Below, in pieces: positions 37,230 to 45,112 of a stretch of 64,000 bases of DNA; position 1 is the first letter of the stretch; each line of letters begins with the position of its first letter. Source of the DNA: Arthrobacter citreus (GTDB taxonomy: Bacteria; Actinomycetota; Actinomycetes; Actinomycetales; Micrococcaceae); contig NZ_CP151657.1 of NCBI RefSeq assembly GCF_038405225.1, positions 2,852,001-2,916,000 on the forward strand. The letters run 5' to 3'. Made by a program: the position numbers and the translations under genes. The notes below the pieces were generated by a model, which had not been told where the DNA came from, ran no database searches, and saw nothing but the letters and a program-made list of their open reading frames with translations.

Positions 37230-38833
37230 GAGTTCACTTCCTCCAGCGCCTTGGTCTGCCGGAAGCTGACCGCTGAGATGACTGCCACGATGACGAAGAT
37301 AATGACGGCCAGCGCACTGGCAAGGCCGTAGTCACGCCCGGACCCCTGGCCGAAGGCCACCTTGTACACCAGGGTGATCAGCAGATCGGTGGCCCCGATA
37401 TCCATGTTGGTGTCGCTGAACCGTGGCCCGCCGCCGGTGAGCATGAAGATCACGTTGAAGTTGTTGAAGTTGAAGGCAAAGGTGGAGATCAGCAGCGGAG
37501 CGGTGGACACCAGCAGCAGCGGCAGCTTGATGGAGCGGAAGATCCGCCAGGCGGATGCCCCGTCCATGCGTGCGGCCTCGTTCACATCCTCCGGCAGGGA
37601 CTGCAGGGCCCCGGTGCAGACCAGGAACATGTAGGGGAACCCGAGCCAGGTGTTCACCAGCAGCACGCTGAATTTCGCCAGCCACGGGTCGGTCAGCCAC
37701 GGAATGTCGGCGCCGCCGAACAGGGTTGCGTTGATGAATCCGAATTCCTGGTTCAGCATTCCGGACCAGACCAGGCCGGCCAGGAACGCCGGGAAGGCGT
37801 ACGGCAGGATCATGATCGTGCGGTAGATCTTCTTGCCGCGCAGGTTTGGATGGTTGAAGGTCAATGCCAGGAACAGCCCCAGGCCGAAGCACAGCAGCAC
37901 CGATCCGAGCGCAAACGTGAAGGTCCAGACAATGACGCTGAGCAGCGGCCCGCGGAGGTCCGGATCGGTGAAGGCACGTTCGAAGTTCTCGAACCCCACT
38001 CCCACCTTCCAGCCCGTGGCCAGCCGTTCGCCGTCGGCCGAGGTAAACGCACCCTCGCCGCCGTCCGTGTAGACGGTGCCCGTTTCGGTGTCGGTGAAGG
38101 TGTCAGCGGCCTCGTCGTAAATCAGCACCGGTTTGAACACGTAGGCGTTGGATCCATCGGCTGTCTGCAGGATGCCGTCGTCGAGGTCCTCGGACAGCGG
38201 GACCTTGATGGCTGTGATGTCCTGCTGTACGGCCAGCAGTTCATTAAAACTGAGGGTTCGGTATCCGTCTGCCCCCGTGGCCTTGCCCGTGCCGCCGATT
38301 TCGGCGCCCTCTGCTTCCTCGAGCGGTTCACCCGTGGTGCCGATCCGGACGCCGCCGTCGGGGTCGGTGACCAGAAGGGACAGGACGTCGTCCTTTTCCA
38401 CGACTGACACTTGGTAGGCGGGAGAATCCGGAACGCGCTTTTGTGCGCTCATGGAGATGGCCGACACGGCGTCGTCCTTGCTGCTGTTGTGTCCGTCGCC
38501 GTAGTTGGTGAAGGCGATATATCCGCTGTACACCACCACAAATACCTGGAAGACCACCAGGAACAGTACTCCCGGCGCCAGGTATTTTGCCGGCAGGCCG
38601 CCGCGTCGCAGATAGATCCAGTTGATCAGCACGGTCACCGCTGTGGCGACGGCAAGGACCGCCCATTTTTCGCTCATAAACAGGGCCATGAGGACGTAGA
38701 CGGCAAACGCGTCAGTCAGGCCCAGGAGCAGAATCTTGGCCAGGAGGCCTGCCATTGAGTCGGGACCGCGGCGGCGCTTGGGCGTTCGTGCGGGAATGTC
38801 GGGGCGGACAGGGGTGTCCAGCTGATCAACCAT
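37226..38833 (-). CDS. malF: Maltose/maltodextrin ABC permease MalF
   Basis: Predicted 535 residues. The N-terminal membrane segments are followed by a large extracytoplasmic domain (about residues 130-280), the MalF-specific insert that contacts the binding protein. The permease core follows, with the EAA loop EAARMDGASAWRIFRSIKLPLLL. ATG at 38833 with AAGGAG seven bases upstream; a reading to 38878 is unlikely. It follows malE after 130 bases holding two strong hairpins. Confidence 0.92.
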   Translation of the reverse strand: MVDQLDTPVRPDIPARTPKRRRGPDSMAGLLAKILLLGLTDAFAVYVLMALFMSEKWAVLAVATAVTVLINWIYLRRGGLPAKYLAPGVLFLVVFQVFVVVYSGYIAFTNYGDGHNSSKDDAVSAISMSAQKRVPDSPAYQVSVVEKDDVLSLLVTDPDGGVRIGTTGEPLEEAEGAEIGGTGKATGADGYRTLSFNELLAVQQDITAIKVPLSEDLDDGILQTADGSNAYVFKPVLIYDEAADTFTDTETGTVYTDGGEGAFTSADGERLATGWKVGVGFENFERAFTDPDLRGPLLSVIVWTFTFALGSVLLCFGLGLFLALTFNHPNLRGKKIYRTIMILPYAFPAFLAGLVWSGMLNQEFGFINATLFGGADIPWLTDPWLAKFSVLLVNTWLGFPYMFLVCTGALQSLPEDVNEAARMDGASAWRIFRSIKLPLLLVSTAPLLISTFAFNFNNFNVIFMLTGGGPRFSDTNMDIGATDLLITLVYKVAFGQGSGRDYGLASALAVIIFVIVAVISAVSFRQTKALEEVNS

Positions 38834-38855
38834 GGGGGTTCTCCTTGAACCGGTT

Positions 38856-38900
38856 CGGGCCGGGACACTGCGCTCCACAAAGGGGCAGTGTCCCGGCCCG
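38856..38900 (-). promoter_or_regulatory. malE-malF intercistronic hairpin A
   Basis: Perfect 16-base inverted repeat: 38856-38871 with 38885-38900, loop 13 bases. It sits 22 bases before the malF start. Probably stabilises the malE end of the mRNA or attenuates read-through into malF. Confidence 0.8.
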
Positions 38901-38910
38901 CATACCTTGT

Positions 38911-38932
38911 GCTCCGGCGGAAACGCCGGAGC
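38911..38932 (-). promoter_or_regulatory. malE-malF intercistronic hairpin B
   Basis: Perfect 9-base stem GCTCCGGCG (38911-38919) with CGCCGGAGC (38924-38932) around a four-base loop, 31 bases after the malE stop. With hairpin A it forms a tandem structure between the two genes. Confidence 0.75.
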
Positions 38933-38963
38933 GGTGTCTATCTCAGGTGCGGCTGATGCCGGA

Positions 38964-40250
38964 CTACTTGGCGATCTTCGCTTCGACGTTGCTGACCATC
39001 GTTGCCCAGGACTCTGCGGGATCGCCCTGGCCCTTGATCAGGGCAAGTTCGGTGCCGCCCCAGTCGGCCCAGACGGCGCCCATTTCCGGGATGGCCGGCA
39101 TGGGTACGCCGTTGGCGCCAATCTCACCGAAGGCGGCGACAATCGGGTCTTCAGCTGCCTTGTCGAAGGACGCGTTCAGGGCCGGCGGGCGTCCGCCGCC
39201 TTCGAACATGGCGTCCTGCACGGCCTCGGTGGTGAGGTAGTTCAGGGCAAACTCGGTGGCAGCCAGGGAATTCGCGCTCTTGGAGCTGATGAAGAAGCCG
39301 TTCACGCCCACAAAGGGCTGCGCCGGCTGATCGCCCGTGGTCGGCAGCGGGTCAACGACGACGTTGATCCCGGCTTCCTCCGCCAGCGGCACGTTCCACG
39401 GACCGGTCAGGAAGTACGGGGAGGCTCCGGCGTTGAACTTTTCCTTGGCGATGTCCGCGGTGATGTTGGAGTTCAGGATGCCTGCTCCAGCCTCACCCCA
39501 TTCCTTCACCTTGGCGGCGAAGGCAGCACCGTTCTTGTTGCCCAGCTCCAGCTTCGAAGCGTCATAGCCGCCGGTCTCGTCAGTTCCAAAGACGGGTACG
39601 CCCATGGAGGTCTGGAACGGGTACAGGTGGTACGGATCGCCCTGCTTGGGGTCCATGCCCACCAGGAACGGGAACTCGGCACCCTTTTCGACGGCAGCCT
39701 TGCCGTTGGCGATGACTTCGTCCATGGTGGCTGCCGGTTCGGGAACGAGGTCCGCGTTGCGCAGCAGTCCAATGTTCTCGATGGAGTACGGAACGCCGTA
39801 GGTGCTGCCTTCATAGGTCATGGCCGCAACGGCCGATTCCTGGAAGTCAGCAGCCTTTTCGCCCAGTTCAATCGGGGAAACAACGCCGTTGAGGACAAAC
39901 TTGCCCAGCCAGTCATGCGGACCCACGATCAGGTCCGGACCCTTTCCGGTGGGGACCTGCGTGATGAAGTCGTCGGAAACCTGCTCAAAATCCTTGGTGA
40001 CCAGCTTGATTTCGATGCCGGTGTCTTCTTTGAACTGGGCAGTGACATCGGTCAGGGCGGGCGAGCGTTCCGCGTCGACCCACATGGTGAGCGTGGTGGC
40101 CCCGGCGGTGGACAGATCGGTGGCGTCCGCGCTTTCGGCGGAATCACCGCCGCCGCAGGCTGTCAGGACAAGGGCAGCGGTGACCGAAACGGCCCCGAGA
40201 GCGAGGGAGCGGCGGCGAGACGCCGTCATACCCGTGGTGTGCACCTTCAT
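38964..40250 (-). CDS. malE: Maltose/maltodextrin-binding lipoprotein MalE
   Basis: Predicted 428 residues. Twin-basic N-region (ASRRRSLALGAVSVTAALVLTAC) with lipobox LTAC, then a family-1 solute-binding protein: TTLTMWVDAERSPALTDVTAQFKEDTGIEIKLVTKDFEQVSDDFITQVPTGKGPDLIVGPHDWLGKFVLNG, YGVPYSIENIGLLRN, PYFLTGPWN and GVNGFFISSKSAN. These match MalE-type proteins closely. ATG at 40250 with GGAGAGG seven bases upstream. First gene of malE-malF-malG; its promoter carries a LacI-type operator. Confidence 0.92.
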   Translation of the reverse strand: MKVHTTGMTASRRRSLALGAVSVTAALVLTACGGGDSAESADATDLSTAGATTLTMWVDAERSPALTDVTAQFKEDTGIEIKLVTKDFEQVSDDFITQVPTGKGPDLIVGPHDWLGKFVLNGVVSPIELGEKAADFQESAVAAMTYEGSTYGVPYSIENIGLLRNADLVPEPAATMDEVIANGKAAVEKGAEFPFLVGMDPKQGDPYHLYPFQTSMGVPVFGTDETGGYDASKLELGNKNGAAFAAKVKEWGEAGAGILNSNITADIAKEKFNAGASPYFLTGPWNVPLAEEAGINVVVDPLPTTGDQPAQPFVGVNGFFISSKSANSLAATEFALNYLTTEAVQDAMFEGGGRPPALNASFDKAAEDPIVAAFGEIGANGVPMPAIPEMGAVWADWGGTELALIKGQGDPAESWATMVSNVEAKIAK

Positions 40251-40380
40251 TGGTGAACCTCTCCTATGTTTTTCAAATGGATTCCGGCAATTCTCAGCGC
40301 TGGTGCCCCCGGCCTCGTGCGCTGGCGCAACGGAAAGGCAGGAGCAACGGAACACTCCATCGGGACCTCAGTACGGAGAA

Positions 40381-40410
40381 AGTGTAAGCGCGTACACGTT
40401 GTGCGTCCAA
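40381..40410 (-). promoter_or_regulatory. malE promoter
   Basis: On the minus strand TTGGAC (40405-40410), 18 bases, TACACT (40381-40386). Distance to the malE start is about 130 bases. The operator at 40383-40396 covers the -10 hexamer and part of the spacer. Confidence 0.5.
40383..40396. promoter_or_regulatory. LacI-family operator on malE promoter
   Basis: TGTAAGCGCGTACA is a near-palindrome with the central CG typical of LacI-family sites. It overlaps the candidate malE -10 element. The LacI gene at 42425 is the likely binder. Confidence 0.6.
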
Positions 40411-40508
40411 TCACAGACGCACGTCACTGTTTTTCTCAGCGCTGGAGCGGCCCATTCCTGGCGCCAGGCCGGTCAGGAAGCGCCCTGGAGGGAAATAGTC
40501 AGTAATCT

Positions 40509-40514
40509 TAGAAT
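40509..40514 (+). promoter_or_regulatory. Candidate -10 element of the alpha-glucosidase gene
   Basis: TAGAAT, five of six bases of the consensus, about 10 bases before the LacI-type palindrome. The -35 region is poor. Confidence 0.4.
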
Positions 40515-40524
40515 CACCACTGTC

Positions 40525-40542
40525 AATGAAAGCGTTTTCATT
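40525..40542. promoter_or_regulatory. LacI-family operator upstream of alpha-glucosidase
   Basis: AATGAAAGCGTTTTCATT: seven-base perfect arms (AATGAAA/TTTCATT) around GCGT with a central CG. It lies just downstream of the TAGAAT element, 31 bases before the start codon, a classic repressor position. Confidence 0.75.
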
Positions 40543-40573
40543 TTGCGCCCTTCCTGCCCCTAGGATGGCACCC

Positions 40574-42298
40574 ATGCTCAGCCACGTAATTCCCGGCACC
40601 GGTGCAGAAACCGGCCCGTCACTTGTCCCCCTGCACGCCGCCTCCAGCGAACATGACCGTCAGTGGTGGCGATCCTCGGTCATTTACCAGGTGTATCCCC
40701 GCTCCTTCCGGGACCTCAGCGGAGACGGCATCGGAGACCTCCCCGGCATCACCGCCGAAGTGGACGCCCTGGCCGAACTCGATATCGATGCACTGTGGCT
40801 GTCCCCGTTCTACAAGTCCCCCCAGAACGACGCCGGATATGACGTAGCCGACTACTGCTCGGTTGACCCCCTGTTCGGCACGCTGGAGGACTTCGATGCC
40901 CTGGTGGCAAAGGCCTCGGGCCACGGCATCCGGGTCATCGTGGACCTCGTGCCCAACCACTGCTCCAGCGAGCACGCACTGTTCCAAGCGGCGCTGGCTG
41001 CTCCCGCGGATTCCCCCGAGCGGGACATGTTCATTTTCCGCGACGGCGCCGGCGAGAACGGCGATCTTCCGCCCAACAACTGGCAGTCGCACTTCGGCGG
41101 TTCGGCATGGACCCGGATCACGGGAACGGACGGGACCCCGGGACAGTGGTACCTGCATCTCTTCGATTCCAGCCAGCCGGACTTCAACTGGGACAACCCC
41201 GCGGTCCGTGACGAGTTTGAACGGATCCTCCGTTTCTGGCTGGACCGCGGCGTGGGCGGCTTCCGTGTGGACGTAGCCCATGCCCTCGTCAAGAAGTCCG
41301 GCCTTCCCGACTGGGGCGGCCGCGCTGACGGCTGCTCCTCCGACGGATTCCCCGGACAGGATGCGCCCATGTTCGGCCAGGCCGAAGTCCATGACATCTA
41401 CCGCTCCTGGCGCAAGCTGCTGGACAGCTACGACGGCGAGCGCGTGCTCTGCGCCGAAGCCACCATCGATCCGCTGGACCGGCTGTCGGACTGGGTGCGC
41501 CCGGATGAAATGCACCAGACCTTCAACTTCGCCTACCTGCACCATGACTGGCATGCCGGTGCCGTGCGCCACGTCGTTTCGTCGTCGCTGGAAGCCTTCG
41601 ACAAGGTGGGGGCGCCCACCACTTGGGTGCTCTCCAACCACGACGTTGTGCGTCACGCCACCCGCTTTGGGCTTGAGGGGCACCAGGAACGCCCGGGTGA
41701 CGGCCTCGGGCCGGATGACCGGCAGCCCAACTACGTGCTGGGCCTCTCGCGGGCCCGGGCCGCAACTCTGCTGATGCTGGCCCTGCCGGGTGGCGTATAC
41801 CTGTACCAGGGCGAGGAACTGGGGCTGCCCGACCACACCACCATGCCCCATGACTTCCGTGAGGACCCGACGTATCACCGCACCGGCGGTGCACGCCTGG
41901 GCCGCGACGGGTGCCGTGTCCCCCTGCCCTGGTACTCCGGTGCCGACAGCTATGGATTCAGCACCACGGGCGCGGCATGGCTGCCCCAGCCCGCGGAGTG
42001 GGCCTCACTGGCACGCGACGTCCAGCGCGAGGATCCGGCGTCAACCCTGAACCTGTACCGCAGCGCGCTGGCCGTGCGCCGGGAGTACGCCCTCGGCGCC
42101 GGGTCGCTGGCCTGGTGGCCCGACGTCGACCCGGACTCCGTTGTCGCGTTCGTCAACGGCGGCGTGCTGGTGGTCCTGAACATGGGCGACGAGCCGCTGC
42201 ACCTGCCGGCCGGAGATGTGCTGGTTGCCAGCGAAGCCGGTGCGGCGGCCGACGGCGTGCTGCTCCCCAACCATGCCGTTTGGCTCCGGATTAACTGA
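40574..42298 (+). CDS. Alpha-glucosidase, GH13
   Basis: Predicted 574 residues. It hydrolyses alpha-glucosidic bonds of maltose and short dextrins in the cytoplasm. The catalytic triad is visible: nucleophile Asp233 (GFRVDVAH), acid/base Glu295 (CAEATID) and Asp357 (SNHDVVRH); also IYQVYPRSFRD and DLVPNHCSSEH. ATG at 40574 has AGGA about 9 bases upstream; an ATG at 40565 is possible, while one at 40526 would lie inside the operator. Divergent from malE; regulated by the same LacI type. A strong terminator follows. Confidence 0.93.
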   Translation: MLSHVIPGTGAETGPSLVPLHAASSEHDRQWWRSSVIYQVYPRSFRDLSGDGIGDLPGITAEVDALAELDIDALWLSPFYKSPQNDAGYDVADYCSVDPLFGTLEDFDALVAKASGHGIRVIVDLVPNHCSSEHALFQAALAAPADSPERDMFIFRDGAGENGDLPPNNWQSHFGGSAWTRITGTDGTPGQWYLHLFDSSQPDFNWDNPAVRDEFERILRFWLDRGVGGFRVDVAHALVKKSGLPDWGGRADGCSSDGFPGQDAPMFGQAEVHDIYRSWRKLLDSYDGERVLCAEATIDPLDRLSDWVRPDEMHQTFNFAYLHHDWHAGAVRHVVSSSLEAFDKVGAPTTWVLSNHDVVRHATRFGLEGHQERPGDGLGPDDRQPNYVLGLSRARAATLLMLALPGGVYLYQGEELGLPDHTTMPHDFREDPTYHRTGGARLGRDGCRVPLPWYSGADSYGFSTTGAAWLPQPAEWASLARDVQREDPASTLNLYRSALAVRREYALGAGSLAWWPDVDPDSVVAFVNGGVLVVLNMGDEPLHLPAGDVLVASEAGAAADGVLLPNHAVWLRIN

Positions 42299-42316
42299 CT
42301 GCCGCTATGGTGGAAT

Positions 42317-42354
42317 GGCTGAGGCACCGGACCCACGGGTCCGGTGCCTCAGCC
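42317..42354 (+). terminator. Terminator after alpha-glucosidase
   Basis: Perfect 18-base inverted repeat (42317-42334 with 42337-42354; two-base centre AC), 18 bases after the stop. Very GC rich and without a T-run, but the stem strength argues for a transcription or read-through barrier before the lacI-type gene. Confidence 0.7.
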
Positions 42355-42424
42355 CGGTCCGGCTGCCCGGACTGAACGACAAACCGACACACAACTACAA
42401 GCCGACCCGAACCGAGGAGCAGCC

Positions 42425-43444
42425 GTGGCAGGGATCAAAGACGTGGCGGCCCGCGCCGGTGTCTCGTCGGCCACTGTTTCCCGTGCCCTCAGCGGCAACG
42501 GCAAGGTTTCCGAAACCACGCGGCGCAAGGTTCAGGTGGCGGCGGACGAACTGGGTTTTGTCATTTCCTACAACGCGTCGTCGCTCGCCTCCGGACGCAG
42601 CCGCAACATCGGGATTGTCATGCCCACCGTTGGCCGCTGGTATTTTTCCCAGGTTCTCGAGGGAGCGGCCGCAGCGCTGATCGACGCCGGCTATGACCTG
42701 ACCCTGTACAACACCAGCGACAGCCCCGGCCACCGCGAAAGCGTGCTGACGGAAATGCTGCGGCGCCAGCGCCTTGACGCCGTGATCGCAGTGGCGCTGA
42801 AGCTCACGGACGAGGAACTGGCCCAGCTTCACGCCGTCGAGAAGCCCATCGTGGCCATCGGTGGTCCCCTGCCGGAAACCCACACCATCCGGGTGGACGA
42901 GGTCAACATCTCGGTGCTTGCCACGGAGCACCTCATCGCACTGGGGCACACCAGGATTGCCCATATTGGCGGCGGAGAGGAACACGAGCGTGATTTCCGC
43001 CTGGGCAGCACCCGGCGGGACGGATACGAACAGGCCATGGGCCGCGCGGGCTTGGAAAGCCTGCATATCAACAGCCCGGACTTTTCCGTAGCCAGCGGAG
43101 TCCTCGCGGCCAAGACTCTCCTGGCGGCTCCGCGGGGCCGGCCAACGGGCATCTTTTGCGCCTCGGATGAGATCGCCGTCGGAACCATACTTGCGGCCCG
43201 GGGCCTGGGCCTGCGCGTCCCCGAGGACCTGTCCGTCATCGGAATTGACGGACACGAGCTCGGTGAGGTTTTTGGGCTCACCACCATTAGCCAGGATCCC
43301 CGGGGGCAGGGAGCCGCCGCCGTCGCCGCCGTGCTGTCGCTGCTGGCGCAGAAGCCGCTGGAGGCCGACTGGATCCAGCGGTTTTATCCGACCGAGTTTG
43401 TGGTTCGGTCCAGCACCTCGGTTCCGGCGGATCTTCGCGGCTGA
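42425..43444 (+). CDS. LacI-family transcriptional regulator (maltose locus)
   Basis: Predicted 339 residues. N-terminal HTH: IKDVAARAGVSSATVSRALSGNGKVSETTRRKVQVAADELGF with hinge SLASGRSRNIGIVMP. The periplasmic-binding-like effector domain follows (residues about 60-335). GTG at 42425 puts the HTH at the very N-terminus and has GAGGAG five bases upstream; a reading to 42344 is low-complexity. Beside the alpha-glucosidase and near malEFG, it is the probable MalR-like repressor of the two operators at 40383 and 40525. Effector not known. Confidence 0.92.
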   Translation: MAGIKDVAARAGVSSATVSRALSGNGKVSETTRRKVQVAADELGFVISYNASSLASGRSRNIGIVMPTVGRWYFSQVLEGAAAALIDAGYDLTLYNTSDSPGHRESVLTEMLRRQRLDAVIAVALKLTDEELAQLHAVEKPIVAIGGPLPETHTIRVDEVNISVLATEHLIALGHTRIAHIGGGEEHERDFRLGSTRRDGYEQAMGRAGLESLHINSPDFSVASGVLAAKTLLAAPRGRPTGIFCASDEIAVGTILAARGLGLRVPEDLSVIGIDGHELGEVFGLTTISQDPRGQGAAAVAAVLSLLAQKPLEADWIQRFYPTEFVVRSSTSVPADLRG

Positions 43445-43455
43445 CCTGCGTGGAT

Positions 43456-43477
43456 GGGAGCCGGCGCCGGCACTCCC
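43456..43477 (+). terminator. Hairpin after LacI-type gene
   Basis: GGGAG (43456-43460) pairs with CTCCC (43473-43477) around an inner CCGGCGCCGG self-complement, 11 bases past the stop. Weak T content. Confidence 0.4.
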
Positions 43478-43548
43478 TCTCGTCTTCGCCGACCAACCGT
43501 GCTTAACTAAATCCTTAGTCCGCCCGGCCGAAGGAACTCCGCCCTGCC

Positions 43549-43914
43549 ATGTCGCTTTTTCTTTGGATCCTTCAGATAGTCCTGGCCGTGCTGTTCCTGG
43601 GAATCGGTGGCCAGCGCCTGACACAGCCCGCGCGGCAGCTGAGGAAACTGCCGTGGACCGATGGCTATCCCCTGGGCCTTATCCGCGCCCTGGGGGCAGT
43701 GGAGGTTGTTGCCGGCCTCGGGCTGCTGCTTCCCGGGGTGCTGGGCACGGTCCCCCTGCTGACTCCCGCTGCTGCCGCCGGACTGGTGGTCCTCATGGCG
43801 CTGGCGGTGGCCCTGCACCTGCGCCGGGGCCAGCGGCAGGCGGCGGTTCTCCCGGCTATCCTTCTGATAATGGCGGCATTTGTGGTTTGGGGGCGGCTGA
43901 CGCAGCTGCTGTGA
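43549..43914 (+). CDS. DoxX-like small membrane protein
   Basis: Predicted 121 residues with four hydrophobic segments (LFLWILQIVLAVLFLGIG; LIRALGAVEVVAGLGLLLPGVL; LTPAAAAGLVVLMALAVALHL; VLPAILLIMAAFVVWG). The GGQRLTQPARQL loop after the first helix and the RALGAVEVVAGLGLLLP segment fit the DoxX_2/DoxX family. ATG at 43549 with AAGGAA about 12 bases upstream. No operon partner evident. Confidence 0.78.
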   Translation: MSLFLWILQIVLAVLFLGIGGQRLTQPARQLRKLPWTDGYPLGLIRALGAVEVVAGLGLLLPGVLGTVPLLTPAAAAGLVVLMALAVALHLRRGQRQAAVLPAILLIMAAFVVWGRLTQLL

Positions 43915-43970
43915 GCGGCGCTCTCCTCCCCACAGATACCTAAAGGCCCGGAAGCGTGGGAGGGAGCGGA

Positions 43971-44924
43971 ATGTCAGGCAAAGCGGAAGCCGTGACGGAG
44001 CTGTACGCCCTCATGCCCGATGCCTTCACCGCCGCCCGAAACCAGCGCGCCTCGGAAGCAGTCAAGGCAGGGGACAAGAACTTGGGAAAGGCCATCCGTG
44101 CCTTGCCCAAGCCGTCCTCCGCCGCCTGGCTGGTGAACATGCTGACGCTGCACCGTCCGGAGCTGGTCTCCGAAGTCCTCGAACTGGGCGCGGTCCTGCG
44201 CGAAGCACAGAGCGACTTGGACCAAAAACAGCTGCGCCAGCTCAGCGGTGAACGCCAGCGGCTGCTCCGCTCGGCTGCGCGGGAGGCCGGCAGCCTGGCC
44301 GAAGAACTCGGGCACCGGGTCAGTACCGCCGTCGGCGCTGAAGTTGAACAAACCCTGTGGGCCGCCATGACGGATGCCGATGCCGCCGCGGCTGCAGCCA
44401 GCGGGCAGCTGGTGCGCGCCCTCGAAGCCAACGGATGGGATCCGGTGGACGTCGAGGGAGCCGTGGCAGACCCCGAATTGGTGCGTCCGCCTGCACCGGG
44501 AGGGCGGCAGCGGAGCCGGCCCTCCGCGGATTCAACCGATGCAGGCGGGTCTGGAGCACAGCCGGACGCGGCCGGGGAACATGCCGGATCCGCCGCTGCG
44601 GCGCGGAAGGAAAAGGCCGCCGCGGCCAGGGCGCTGCGCACCGCACGGACAACACTGCAGGATGAGCAGCGGGACGCCCAAACGGCGGAGGACACGCTCA
44701 AGGCCGCCCAGCACGAGGTGGATACCCTTGCGGACCGGCGCGATGAACTCACTGACGAAATCGATGAGCTGCGCGAGCGGATCCGGGACTTGGAACGTCT
44801 CGTGGCCACCGTCGACCGCCGTGCCGGCACCCTGGAACGGGAACGGGATGCTGCCCGCCGGTCCGCCCGTGCAGCCCGCCGCGCGGTGGAAAAGGCACAG
44901 GCCAAGCTCGAAAGCCTCGGCTAG
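43971..44924 (+). CDS. Hypothetical coiled-coil protein
   Basis: Predicted 317 residues, no signal peptide or membrane segment. Residues 1-150 form a helical domain (AVTELYALMPDAFTAARNQRASEAVKAGDKNLGKAIRALPKPSSAAWLVNML...). Residues 150-205 are a Pro/Ser/Gly linker. Residues 205-317 are a long charged coiled coil with repeated DELxDEIDELRERIRDLERL and EREREAA-like heptads. ATG at 43971 with GGGAG close upstream; a GTG at 43956 is possible. The N-terminal phrase is conserved in actinobacterial hypotheticals as far as I recall; function unknown. Confidence 0.75.
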   Translation: MSGKAEAVTELYALMPDAFTAARNQRASEAVKAGDKNLGKAIRALPKPSSAAWLVNMLTLHRPELVSEVLELGAVLREAQSDLDQKQLRQLSGERQRLLRSAAREAGSLAEELGHRVSTAVGAEVEQTLWAAMTDADAAAAAASGQLVRALEANGWDPVDVEGAVADPELVRPPAPGGRQRSRPSADSTDAGGSGAQPDAAGEHAGSAAAARKEKAAAARALRTARTTLQDEQRDAQTAEDTLKAAQHEVDTLADRRDELTDEIDELRERIRDLERLVATVDRRAGTLERERDAARRSARAARRAVEKAQAKLESLG

Positions 44925-44989
44925 AAGTCCTGTGCCGAAAACCGCCCTCCATAATTCCGCGACCTCGATTATAACGATTCAAAAAACTA

Positions 44990-45018
44990 TTGACTGGCCG
45001 TCACCCGGGCCATAGGTT
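44990..45018 (+). promoter_or_regulatory. Promoter of the rhamnogalacturonan-type operon
   Basis: TTGACT (44990-44995), 17-base spacer, TAGGTT (45013-45018): the clearest sigma-70-type promoter in the window. The predicted start of transcription is near 45025, just before a LacI-like palindrome. Confidence 0.7.
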
Positions 45019-45032
45019 GGAGTCAATCAGGC

Positions 45033-45047
45033 GGGAAACCGCTTCCC
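45033..45047. promoter_or_regulatory. Candidate LacI-type operator downstream of promoter
   Basis: GGGAAACCGCTTCCC, a near-palindrome (six of seven paired bases) with a CG near the centre, placed about 8 bases after the predicted transcription start. It differs from the maltose operators, so another regulator, not encoded here, is likely. Confidence 0.5.
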
Positions 45048-45073
45048 ACTCGACTCACAAAGAGGTGCGTTTG

Positions 45074-45112
45074 ATGTCCTGCCGTGCATGCACTCAGAGA
45101 AACCAACAGTAG
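45074..45112 (+). CDS. Possible 12-codon upstream ORF
   Basis: ATG at 45074 has the best ribosome site in the leader (AGAGG, nine bases upstream). It encodes MSCRACTQRNQQ and ends in TAG at 45110-45112. That stop overlaps a GTG (TAGTG) which is in frame with the DUF624 gene. It could be a leader peptide that couples translation, or chance. Confidence 0.35.
   Translation: MSCRACTQRNQQ

Noticed and set aside
38832-40256. 474-codon plus-strand frame over malE
   Set aside because: Antisense to a gene with lipobox, SD and family motifs.
42317-42354. 18-base inverted repeat as an insertion-sequence end
   Set aside because: No matching partner copy or transposase; its place right after a stop codon fits a terminator.
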